Shown one piece after another: positions 21,829 through 33,500 of a stretch of 35,117 bases of DNA. The DNA is from Auxenochlorella pyrenoidosa. Lineage: Eukaryota > Chlorophyta > Trebouxiophyceae > Chlorellales > Chlorellaceae. Both the position numbers and the translations under genes were made by a program. Location of the stretch: positions 402,657 to 437,773 of the forward strand of contig KQ482042.1 in NCBI GenBank assembly GCA_001430745.1, written 5' to 3'. Positions within the stretch are counted from its first letter, which is position 1. Each line of letters begins with the position of its first letter. The notes under the pieces are model-generated. The model had not been told where the DNA came from. It searched no databases and worked only from the letters and a program-made list of their open reading frames with translations.

Positions 21829-24232
21829 TCAAAGCTCGGTCTTTTTGTGATCAGCTGAGTTGGCCGGCTCCCAGGAGGCCTGCGCAGAAAAACAGAGCAA
21901 GGGGGGCATGATATCAGAGATGCACTCCAAGCGAAATGCATGGTCGCACATGGAGGCCCCTGGCGCCTCGACCCTCCCCTCCCTTGACCGCACCGATCCG
22001 CCCTGCGCAGCCGCCATTGCCGCGTCGTCCAGCTGCGCCTGCTTCATGGCCCGCTTGAGCAGCGCCTCTGGCGATGTGTCATCCTCTGCAGAGAGTTGCA
22101 GAGACTGAGACACCAGCTTGGAGGGGCATAGGCATGGGGAAACCGCCTGATCGCAGCGCTACCTCTGCAACGCACCGTGCGCCAGGTGAAGGCAAAGAAG
22201 AAGAAGACTGGAGCATTGGAACAAAACATCGCAGCACATAACCGTCTAGCAAATCGGACAGCAGCACCAGCCTGAGCGGCCACGACGCAGGCAGCAGGGA
22301 AGCCAGGGCGCTCCCACGGCGCCAAAGAGTGCAGCACCCACCGTCTGGCTCCTGCTCGGGGGCCACTCCCAGCTTTTCGAACAGCTGGTCGCGCAGCTTG
22401 CTCCCATGTAGTCCGTGGTCCTGCACTCAGGCCACCAGGGCCGGGCAGGGGCCTTGGCATGCCTGCAATCATTAGGGTTGCTACCACAGCAGGCGGCCCT
22501 TCCCTGGCAGCTCGCGACATTGGCAGAGGCAGGGCCAAGCAGGAAAGGCGGCAAACCTGCTGACAGCTGCTCCGGCAGCCCCTGCCTCTGCCGGGCCACG
22601 CCCCTCCAGTCGAGCCGCAGCATGCAGCAACGGCAGCAGACGCAGACCGCTGTTCACGCACAGTGTTGAACTCACAGCAAGTCCTCCGAGCATGGCGTCC
22701 ACATTCTGGTCTCCTTCTTGCCGCGGCTCAAACGGGGGGCCCGGCACACGGTCCTGATGCGGCAAGATGGGTGGGCGGCAAGCATGCTCTTGCAGAGAAT
22801 GCTTGCCAAGCCATGCCAGCAAATGGCAGTGCTGCATGCGAGCTTCCAAGCTGAGGTGGACTTGTTCCCAAGCCAACGAGAGAAGCTTCGCAGCGCCTGG
22901 CTCAGGCGCACCTTGGGCAGCGGCGGCGGCTTGGTCCGGCACGCCGCCGACAGTTCGTAGCACAGCCAGTTGTTGAATTGGGCTCGCGTCTTCCTGCCCT
23001 GCGGGCCACCAGGCACAAACAGCAGGGGTTGGCAGCCTGCTGGGAGGCAGACAGCGCCGGTGCAGGGCTCGCGATGGGTGTGCAGCGCATGCGGCTGGCT
23101 GCACGGATGGCGCTGACAGGGACCGAGCGCTCACCGCAAACAGCACCTCTGCAATGTCGGTGTCGTGCTCCCCAATAATCTGCTCCGCTGCCAGCTGGAT
23201 GGTCTTGCACTCGCCCAGGCAGTTGCCCACCTGGCGCATTGCAAAAGGGGGGTTGAAAGCGGCGGCGCTGCCCACCTTCGGATGGCAGGCTTGCGGGGTT
23301 CTGGGCGCACAGCGGACACACGGGTGGCACCTGCTGGCTGCACGCTGCCCTGCAGCCGCTTCCCTGCGCCCCGCTCAAGCAGCGCCGGGCTCAGGCGCTC
23401 ACCGAGTCCATCTCCACGACCGCCAGCCTGTCCCCCCGCTCCACCAGGTCCAGCCGGGCAATCCACTCGCCCTCGGGGCGCCAGGCAACGGCAATCCGCT
23501 CCATGCGCTCGATGACCGCCTCCTCCTTCAGCTGCAGGCTGGCAGGGGCCGGGCCAAGCCTGCCAGTGACCGCTGCGGCGTGAGGCCTCTGTCACTCCTG
23601 GGCAGGGGTGCACCCTTGCTGTTGGCAGCCGTCCGGCGGTCCTTGGTGGCAGGAAGTGCCCGCCTGGCAGCCCCTCACCGGGTGGCTTGCGTTGGCGGCC
23701 TTGGCCATCTCCCTGACTTGCTTCCAGGCATTCTTGGCCAACAGCTCACACACCTGCAGCATGCAGTGCGGAACGGGCGCAGACAGGGGCGCGTCAGTCG
23801 CGGCTCACCCTTCGCCAGCGCATGGATGCTGACGCACAAGCTTTGACCATGTGTGCAGTGCGGTGCTGATCCACGGCAGCTTTTAGAGGTGGAGGGCTGC
23901 TGCAAAAGTGGCGGTGGACTGCTGCTGGATGAACAGGGTTGCAGTTCACACGCTGCAGTGACGCTGCTACCTACAGCGCCCATCAACGACACCGTGCACC
24001 TGGGTTTGCAGCAGCCATGCGCACCAAACTTCCAGGGCCCTCCTTCACTTGCCTGGCACTTGATGTAGGGCACATCGTCCTTGCGGGCCACCACCCCTGG
24101 GCCGCCCACCACACGCCTCTTCTTGGCGGGCGATTCTGTGGCGGTGGCAGGCAGAACCACCGCCGCTGTCCCCAGCAAGCCGATCAGCACCAGTGCGGCG
24201 CCTCGCATCCTCACATACTGCAAGCTCGTCAT
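21829..24232 (-). CDS. CNPY/TLR4-regulator-like ER protein (PF11938), paralog B
   Basis: Nine minus-strand exons: 24232-24053, 23753-23679, 23531-23403, 23230-23135, 22998-22912, 22753-22676, 22420-22342, 22085-21994, 21879-21829; 288 residues. A signal anchor or peptide near the start (MRGAALVLIGLLGTAAVVLP; the first Met is eight residues earlier) precedes a basic patch and DDVPYIKCQVCELLAKNAW with the CxxC pair. Conserved blocks follow: GEWIARLDLVERGDRL, NCLGECKTIQLAAEQIIGEH, NNWLCYELSAACRTKPPPLP, DRVPGPPF. From exon 7 on it diverges from paralog A: no poly-Asp run, an acidic EQEPDEDDTSPEALLKRAM segment, and a short last exon ending KTEL, like an ER-retrieval signal. Intron 1 has a GC donor (GCAAGT at 24052) where paralog A uses GT. 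Exon 3 is continuous where A has an intron. Exon lengths otherwise match A closely (75, 96, 87, 78 nt). Confidence 0.85.
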
Positions 24233-24564
24233 CTTGTGCAGCGCAGGCCGCTAGGGCCTGCCCACAGGCCGGATGGAGGTTGCGAGCAGTGCTCCTTGCC
24301 TGCGGAAGGCGGCGCTGTGCCGCTCCTTGCCTGCGGAAGGCGGCGCTGTGCCGCCTGAGGAGCCCGTGGCGTGCAATTTGTTGGCTGCGAGCGCGTGCTG
24401 GGGCTCCCTCAGCAGGTGTTGCGTTTGGCACTCTGCGTGTCAATTCTTTCAATTGACATCGCTTGCTCACTCCGATCAGTCAAAGCTGTACATAGAAGGC
24501 GTAGGGGTACAGTGCCGGCTCCTTCCAACATGCTGTAGAAACAGCTCAAGCCCAACCGGGCAGC
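24233..24564. promoter_or_regulatory. Divergent promoter region, CNPY-like B / SNF2 gene
   Basis: A 332-bp region between two genes transcribed away from each other, so it carries both promoters. Its most visible feature is the perfect 31-bp tandem duplication at 24291-24352. Confidence 0.55.
24291..24352. repeat. Perfect 31-bp tandem duplication
   Basis: Two identical 31-bp units, 24291-24321 and 24322-24352, directly adjoin. The unit begins GCTCCTTGCC and ends GCTGTGCC. It lies in the divergent promoter region, about 60-120 bp upstream of the start of CNPY-like B. Confidence 0.9.
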
Positions 24565-27500
24565 ATGGACGGCGCGGTGCTCGCCACGCTGCAGGCAATC
24601 CAGCAGCAGCTGGCATCGCTGTCCACAGCGTCGCAAGAGCAGGCCAGCGCGCTGAAGCGACTCGCGGCCGGCCAGGAGAGCCTGGCAGCCGATGTCGCCA
24701 TCCTCAAGCAGTTTCAAAACTCTCTGGGGGTGCTGGGGGATGCCCCGACACCCCCAAGGCCAGCACAGGGGACCGGCAGCGGCGGCACCGAGGCAGCAGC
24801 AGCACCGGTGGCGCCGCCTGCTTGCCCGCCGCGAGCCTTGCCTATGGCTGAGGCAGCTGCTGCCGGCCCGGCTGCTGATGAGGATGGGGAATTGCCAAGC
24901 GCCCCAGATGCGGGCTGTGAGCTGTTTCCTGGCTCGCCCCCAGCCGCTGCGCTTGAGCGGCTACGCAGTATGCAACGCGACGCAGATGCTGCAGCAGGGC
25001 CACCAGCCAGTTGCAGCCCTGGGTCCCGCAGGAGACGCCAAGCCCCGTCGGTGGTGCGCCCCGGCCGCCGGCTGGTTGCGCAGAGCATCGCTGTGCCGGC
25101 TGCACCAGCGGCAGCACAGGGGCCAGCCCCGGCGGCTGCAGCAGCTGCGAGCCAGCAGGCCAGCGCAGACGGCGGGCACACATTTCCAGACGGCTGGGTG
25201 TTGCCTCCCAACCGTAAAGGTCGGAACGAGAATTTCGCGGTTGCGGCGCTGCCGGCTGTGGCCCCAGGTATGTGTTGGCAGGCGTGCGTTGCGTTTGCGA
25301 GCTGGCGAAAGAGACCAACCTGCTTGCCTGGCTGCATTAAGCCCTGCTCTATGGTCCATGCGGGCCATGCCGCAGAGTTCACTGCTGCTTCCTGGTGCCA
25401 TTCTCATGGGGTCTGCAAGTGTGTGAGGTGTGGAGTTAGTTGCACTTGTCGGCTGAGCCAGCCTCCAATGTTGCATTCCTCACGGAGCCTCTGACCACTC
25501 TCACCCCCACCTTCACAACCCGAACCCTCCCCAACCCCTCGCCTGCAGCGCCCTACCAGCGTCGCATGCCGCCAAGCCTCTGGCAGCGTGAGGGGATGGA
25601 ACCTCCTCCCCGCTGCGAGCAGCAAGAGCAGCAGCACCAGCAGCGAGTGCCAGCAGCGGGCCGGCCGGCGGGGTGGCCCCGCGCCATGGACGTGACCTCT
25701 GAAGAGGTCTGCACAGCCCCGGGCCGCTACACGGCCGACCATCCCAACGTGTGAGCTGTGCTTCCAAACTTTCTATGGGCCTGGATGCGTGGAGCGCTGT
25801 GTTTTCCCTGGCTTGCAAGCCTGCAGAGTTGCGTTGGCAGGCTGTGCGCCCAGCAATGCGTACCGCTTTCATATGTGTTGCATTAGCGTGCATCATGTGT
25901 CATGGCTTCCGCAGGTTTGCGGAACTGCGGCGCGACAAACGGTTTGTTGCATTCAAGGCACGCGACATGCGGCGACATCTGCTGGGCTTTGCGCAGCGTC
26001 AGCGGCAGGCAGGGGAGGCGCGCGGGGGCGATGCCAGCGGCAAGTCTGGCAGCGAGAGCGACGAGGAGGACGCAGCGGCAGGCTTTGTCATGCGCCAGGT
26101 GCGAGGAGGGCGGGTTCCCGGCGTAGGACGAGGCATGCCGTATCCTACTGCCTGGCTTGCTGCCGCGAGTTGCGACCAGCTTCGCAGCAGTATATCGAAC
26201 CGACAGCTCTGCCTTTGGCGCATCGCAACCTGCCGTCTGTATTGCTGTCAACCCGTGTGCCTCGCACCCCACGTCGCGCACGTGCCCCTGCAGGGCGCCG
26301 ACTATGCGGATGACGCCGGGGAGGTCGACCCGGAGCTGCTGGATGTGCTGCCCACCATCCACGAGGAGTGGCCGGGATACGATAGCTCGGAGGACAGCGC
26401 CTGTGATGACCTGGATGAAGAGCTGGCAGAGGACGACGCGCCCGAGTCGGCAGAACAGCAAGAGGTGAGCCTGGTTCCATCTCTCCTGCCCAGGCAGCGG
26501 GCTGCCCCGGTCGTGCGCTGCCGCGGCTGCGAAGTCGTAGCGGGCCGTTTGCTCGACCCTCGGGTGGGTGCGTGTGAGGCGCCTGCGCTGCGCAGCCGCC
26601 TTGCGTGCATCGCCGACGGCAGGCGCCGCGCCGTGCCGCTGCTCACGGCACGCCTGCTGCGCGCGCTGCAGCTTTCTGATGCGGATGCGCCAGCAGAGCT
26701 ACCCCTGGAGGACCAGCACGAGGAGATGCAGGGCCTGGGGGAGCAGCGGCAGGAGCTGCTGGGCCAGCTGGTGGCCGCCCTGGGCCTGCAGGGCGACGCG
26801 GCGGGTGAGTGCCAGCACTCAAGGCCCCCGGCAGTGGAGTGCTCAGCAGGGAGGGGCCCGTTTGGGTGCGCTGGGTTGCCCGTTGACTTGTCGCAGCAGA
26901 CTCGTGTTGGCTTGACGCTGACTTTCGAGTCAGAGGCTGCCGCGTTTGTGTGCTGACTTACCCGCTGAACTGACTGGAGGCGAAACGGTCGCACTGCTTG
27001 CAGAGGAGGCGAGCGGGATGCTGGAGCAGCAGCTCCTGCGGTCGATGCCCATGCTGGCGGGGGAGAACCCGCTGCACACGCTGCGTTGCGGCCTCAAGGC
27101 GGTCGCGGCGTTGCAGGGCATCACAGCTGCGCTGGAGAAGCAGGCGAGGCCGCGGCATGCCTGCGGGGCGGTGGCCCTGCTGCCGGCCTGCTGCCAGCTG
27201 CCGGCGTACGTTGGTTGGTTTGCGCACATGGTTGCATGCCTCACGCGTTCTGCTGCATGCCTGGGCCCTTCCTTCCTGTGCAGGCCTCAGACTGGCAGAG
27301 GGCGCGCCTGCCCAGGCTGCAGCGTGATGCGCACTTTGTCTGGGCTGCTGCGCGCCAGCGGCAGAACGGCACGACCGGCTCCGAGGACTGGCAGGCTGAT
27401 GCAGCCAGCTTCCAGGTGATGATGGTTTGACACAGCCTGAATCCTGTGTAGTGGGTGCATGCAACAGAGGACGGGCGATACACAGCGGTCTTCATGCTTT

Positions 27501-30500
27501 CAGTGCCTCAGTTGCCTGTGTTGGCCGACCTGTACTCATGCCCCCCACCTATTCCACCCTTGCGTGCAGACCAGCCTGCTCAAGCAGCTCATGGAGCTGC
27601 TGAAGACCCATCTGCAGGTAACAGCAGCACTCTCTGCCACGCCCACTGGCAGAAACTGGGGACAGTAGCAGTGTTTGCCCTCCTGCTGCAGCGTGCAGCT
27701 GAACCATCTTTGTCGGTAACACACGCAGGCCTCTGGCCGCGCCTGTGCCGCGTCCCTGACCCTGCGCCCCACCCTGCGTGCAGTCTCGGGTGGTCACGGA
27801 GCGCGCGGTGCAGCGGGCCGCCGCCGTGTGCGAGGCCTTCCACCACGATCTGCTGGAAGCTCTGGAGAAGCTGCGCATCGCTGCGCTGCCGCACCAGCCT
27901 CAGCTGCCAGCCCAGCAGCAGCAGCAGCAGCGGGAGCAGGGGGAGGGGCGAGCAGGAGCCCGGCAGCATGAACAGCCTGCGCGGCCAGCACCCGCTGGCG
28001 GCACCGCCGCTGCTGCAGCTGCGTCTGGTGGCAGCCGCGGCGCAGCTAGCAGCGAGGAGGGGGCAGCAGGCGAGGAGGGGGATGAGTACCAGGAGGACAG
28101 CTGGCTGGTGGCGGATGAGGAGGATGGGGGAGATGGGGGCGTCAGCGAGGGCGTCAGCCTGCAGCGCAGCAGCAGCAGCAGCGATGCCGAGATGGGGGAT
28201 GCCGACTCAGCTGGCTACACGAGCGCCTCCGAGCAGCTGCCAGATGATGGCGAGGAGCAGGGGCAGGCGTCGGCGGAGGGGCTGCCTGGGCGTGCGTGGA
28301 ATGCGGCCGGCCTGGCGCCGGGGCAGACGAGGGTGCTCGTGGCCCCAGGCATGACGCCTTCAAAGGATCCCCCGCCGCCGCCCGCTGGGGCACCTGCCAC
28401 AGAAAGCCAGCAGCAGGTAGCTCAGCAGGTGGAGCAGCAGCAGCAAGGGCGGGCAGAGCCAGCAATCTCGCTGCCGGCCACTGAGCTGGCAGCTGCGGCG
28501 CCAGGGGCAGAGGCAGCGGATGGTGAGGTGACGTCACCAGCTACGCAGCCGGAGAGCCCTGCCCCCTCTGCTGGTGCTGTGGCAGAGGCCATGCAGCTTG
28601 CTGGCGAGATCATGGGCGGAGTGGGCTCGGAGCTGACGGATGCCCGGCCAGCAGCAGCAGCAGCAGCTGGGACGTGGGCAGCACCCGCCCAGGAGGCAGA
28701 CACTGCCGCGGAGCCAGCAGCCATGGAAGATGAGGCAGAGGATGAGGCGGCGGCGGAGGAGGGCGCAGCTGAGGCAGAGCCAGAGCAGGAGGAGGGGGAG
28801 GAGGAGGAGGACGACGAGGAAATGGATTATAGTAGTGGAGAGATTGCGACAATGGAGGAGGAGGAAGAGGAGGAGGAGGAGGAGGGGGAGGGAGGTCCCA
28901 TGGCCAGCGCTGGCACGGCGTCACTGGTGGGCACTTTGCAAGCCTATGACCTGGTTGCTTGTCTGCTGGGCCGGCTGCTGTGTGTGGCCTGCCTTGCCAC
29001 TTCATGCCCGCACCCTGCACATGCCATGCTGTCATGCTGCTGCCCGGCATCATGGTGAACCCTGGCGCATGCTTAATATGCACACCTGCCTGATGCAGCC
29101 CGGGTGCCTCGTGGGGCTGGAGGCCATGGCAGTCTGCGAGGTGCTGCGCCCCTCTGATGCCCACGGGCTGCACTGGGAGCGCGCGTGCCTGCTGGAACCA
29201 GTCAGGTGGGCTCAAACTTTCCAGGCTGGGGAGAGATGCAGCCGCAGCTTGGCGGTTTGGACCTGAACTGCCCGGCCTCCTTGTCTTAAGAGTGTATCGC
29301 ACGGAACAGTTCAGCTTTGATCCTCCTGTTTGCATTGCAGGGATGGCGCTTCCACTGCGCAACTGCGCACGGTGAACGCCGCTGGCGAGGTGCGCCGCCG
29401 AGGGGCCTGAGATGGGTTCCTGGCACTGGTGCTTAGGTCGCGCAGCCATGTGCACCCCACCTCCTCATGCGGGGCCAGCGCTGCGCAGCGTCCAGTTCCT
29501 CTCATGTTCGCTGCCTGCACGCGTTTTCCATCCTTTGCCTTCTGCAGGCGGAGCGCTTCACATGCCTGGACCTGCAGCACCTGCGGCCCGCAGTGCCCAT
29601 CGTGCCAGCGGAGCCCCTGAGGCGCCCTGAGGCGAAGGCTGCGGTGCCTGCGCTCACGTCGGCCAGCCTTCACTCTGGCGGCTGCTATGAGTTCAACCTG
29701 CTGGCCCTCAGCGACTCCAGCGGGCAACGGGCTGCCTATGTGCCTGCTGTCCTTCTGCACAAGAAGGTGGCCGCCGCCCGCGGTAGCAGCAGCAGTGCGC
29801 CTCGCAAGCAGCCCCGTGCACAGCGCGACCGGGGAATCGACATTGAGCGCCTGGCCAGTCTGCAGGCTGCGCAGGAGAGGGCAGCTGTGGGGGACAGCAA
29901 GCAGCTGATCCTGACCCTCTTCTGGGCAGGTGTGCGGGGGCCCCCCGGGTTGTGGCTGGCATTCACTTGTGCAGCAAACATGGAGGGCTGAGCCCACCAA
30001 TGCTGCATGCACCATTCAGCAGCCGCAGCATGCAACTGCATGACTCTGCGCCTCGCCCGCCCTCCCCTCCCTGCAGGTTGCGACGAGCCGCAGGTGTTTC
30101 AGGTGGACGAGGCAGCGCTGGGTAGCCCCAATCCGCCGCTGCGCCATGTGAGCAGCTGGAGCCCTGACAGCGGCGAGTGGCGCCTCACCGTACGACCGCA
30201 GGGCGACACCAGCCTTGGAGAGATGTTTTCTCAGCAGCCGCTGGGCCCGCTGCTGGCCTGGCGGCGCAAGGGCCTGAGCGGTGAGCGGCGCTGCCTGTGG
30301 CGCATGCGCTCCCAACAGCCTGCTGCTCCGCGATGGGATCGGCAATATGAGTACCGCTGAGGTGCAGCTAGCCAGGTGGCACGGTACTGCCCGCGCCGTT
30401 GCTCCTGCACGATCTGCCACACGCCCGCTGCAAGCTCCCCGGCTGCGCCGTGAAACGCCCAGCCACGCGCCCACCGGACCCCATGCAGATGCGCATGTCT

Positions 30501-33500
30501 GGGAGCTTCTGAATGCCTGCCGGCAGCACCCTGTGCACGACTGGGCGGCCGCCAAGGCCGTTAAGCAGCTGCTGCAGGAGTGGGAGCAGCGGCCCCCCGC
30601 TGAGGCCTCCGCAGCCGTGCAGCTCTCCTGGAGCTGGTTCTGCCGGCGGCGCCTGGCCTTGCACCCCACGCTGCCCTGGACCAAGACGCTGATCAGGCTG
30701 AAGAAGGACGAGCGCCAGGCAGCAGTCGGCCGCGGTGAGCTGTCAGACTGGCGGGGGTGCAGCCGTGTTCTAGCCTTTGGCCACAGGGCCCCCCTGCGAT
30801 GCCTCCCCACCCCCCACCCACCCCACCCCCCGTGCACAGGCGGTCTCACGTGAGTAAGGCTGAGTTCGAACACAGCTGGCGCAGCGCCCCCGCCGCATGA
30901 CATGCCGGGCGTGCCCCCACTCTCCGTTTGCAGGCCTTGAGGGCGGCAAGGGGGCCAACTTTGCGCTCAGGGTAGCCAATGGAGGCGCTGTGTGGGTGTG
31001 GCGCGCCGGCGAGGGCCACCCGCAGGTGAGGAGGGGTGCTGATGCTTGCCCCGGCTTCGCAGCGCCTGCTGCCTGTGCACCCTCTGTGCCGTTCAATACC
31101 CAACGCTTTGGCTGCTGCCCATCCATGCCTGTAGGCTGACGCAGCAAGCCAGCCGCGGCGGCCCAGCTCCGCCCCCGGTACAGCTGCCATGGAGCGCCTG
31201 GGTCGGCGCCAGCAGCGCCGGCTGGATGTGGGCAGCCAGGAGGCGGCTGCCGCGCTGCAGGAGCAGCTGGCGGCTGCGGCGGCTGACATCGCTGCCCAGG
31301 TGGCAGAAGAGACGTTGGCGGAGGCAGAGGCGCGCCGGCTGGTACCGCTCTGGGCCGAGCAGCCAGACAGGCAGCAGCCCCTGCTGCATCAGAGCATCCA
31401 CCAGGCGGGTTTGCGGGGGTGCCTCGGCCGCAGCCAGGAAGGAACAGGGACCACTGCCCGCATGCCTGGTGTCGTAACACTGCCCCCTTTGCCTGTGCTC
31501 CAGCCGGCGGGTTGACCAGCCGCACCTGCTGCTCGCCCTGCGCGCCCCATGGCGCGCTGCTGACCCGCCTGGACCTTCGGGTGCTGTGCAGATGCTCAAG
31601 CCGCACCAGAGGGAGGGCCTGCAGTTCATGTGGGACTCTTTGGTAATTGACTTTTTGCAAGAGGTGCGCAGAAAGGCTTCGCAAGGCTGAGCCCCCGCTT
31701 CTGTGTCCCCCCGCCGGCTGGTGGCCCGGCTTGCCCCTGCCCTTGCCCCTGCCCGATGCCGCCTCCCCAAGTCGTGCCCCTCTGATTGGCGGGGCATCCT
31801 GCGTCTTGCATTCACATGTGACCGCGGGATGCTCACCCTGAACGGTGTGTGTCTGGGTGCTGGGTGCAGGACACCGAGTGCCCCGGCGGCTGCATGCTGG
31901 CACACCACATGGGCCTGGGCAAGGTGCGCCGCCAGCTGCCGGCGAGCATGCTGTCCTCGCAAACATTATAGGGGCCTGCGCATGTGGCGCGCTGCAGGCG
32001 TAACGCTCAGCTCAGCCACCGGCAGGTTGCTCCTGCACGCACCCAGCCGCACAGCGCGCCGCACCTTGCCCCGCTTTGCCCTGCAGACGCTCCAGACGGT
32101 GGCATTCCTGTCCTCCTTTGCTGTCAAGGACCCGGAGGCTCGCTTCCTGGTGCTGGTGCCCAAGGCGAGAGGGCCCGCCCTGCTGGCGCAGCCTCTTTTC
32201 GCTGACCAAGCTGCTGCTCCGTTTCCATCCGACTGAGCTCTGTGCACTTGATTGCACGCGGACCCACCCTCAGCCTTCCTGCCAGCTTGGCTCTCTGCAG
32301 ATTGTGCTGTCCAACTGGGTGGCCGAGTTCAGGAAGTGGCTGCCCACCATGCCTGCCAGCCTGCCGGGGCTCAGCAAGGCCAAGGCGAGTATCTGGGGCC
32401 CGGCCGGTGGCACACGTGGCCTGCGCCCCCAAGTGGCACACACGTGCTTGTGCAACTTGCGCCCACCTGCCAGCCTCTTGCCTGCCAGCCTTTCCACTCG
32501 GCGCCCCTCCTTCTGCCTCTTTTCTGGCGCTGGCACAGCAGGTCGCCATGGTGACCGCTGAGATGCCAGCTAGGCAGGCAGAGGCGGTGGTGCGCAAGTG
32601 GAGCGCCTCTCCCAGCGGGGTGCTCATCCTGACGCACGAGAAGTTCCGGGACTGGGGTGAGGCTCGGGGGTTGGTTGCAGGGGGTGCTTGCAGGTGGGCA
32701 TGCCATCCGGGTCCTCGATTAGGTGTCAGCAATGAATGTTAGAGGCAGAAATGTTGCATGCCACGCTGTGCTACTGCTGCAAACAACCTGCCTCGCCGCT
32801 CCCCTGCAGTCAACAACGTGCAGCGCCGCCGAAAGGTCAACCGCCAGCCCAGCGCCGCCCCCCAGGGCATTCCCGCAGCGCCGCCGGCTGACGATGCGTG
32901 CGCGGCCGCTGCGGCTGCCGCCCAAGCTGCTCCGCTGCCGCCCACCATTGGAGAGCTGCTCAAGACGCGTCCAGACGTTGTGGTGGTGGACGAGGCACAC
33001 GTGATCAAAACCGAGACGGTGAGTGGGGCAGCAGCGGGGCGTGCCTTGCTGGCACGTCCCTCAACTTCACATGGCGTTGGGAGCGACATGCTCTGGCGGC
33101 GCGGCGTGCACACCACAACTTGTGCAGGCTTGGCCCGGTTGTGCCGGCCACTAGCCCTGCCGATGAGCCTGACCCGCCCATCATTCCTACCCGCACACCC
33201 CTTGGCCGACCACCTGATCTGCTGCCCCTGCTGCAGGCCCAGCTGCGGCAGGCGCTCATGGCGGTCGAGACGCGCCGCCGCCTTGCTCTCACCGGCTACC
33301 CGCTGCAGAACAACATGCTTGAGATGTGAGCTGGGCTGCGTTCCTGCGGTACCCAAACAGCAGTCCGTGACTGTGCATTTGGCCCTGAGCCTGGCGCGTG
33401 GCTCGCATGGGCAACACCCTCCCTTGGCTGTTCAAGACCGGCGATGTGCTGCCCTTCACCCTGGTTCATCAGCGCGGAGCCTGCCCTCTCTTTCTGCCCC

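Noticed and set aside
26465..26493. A 29-nt candidate intron (GTGAGC to CCCAG) in SNF2 exon 4
   Set aside because: It is far too short for a spliceosomal intron, and the frame continues open and in phase without it.
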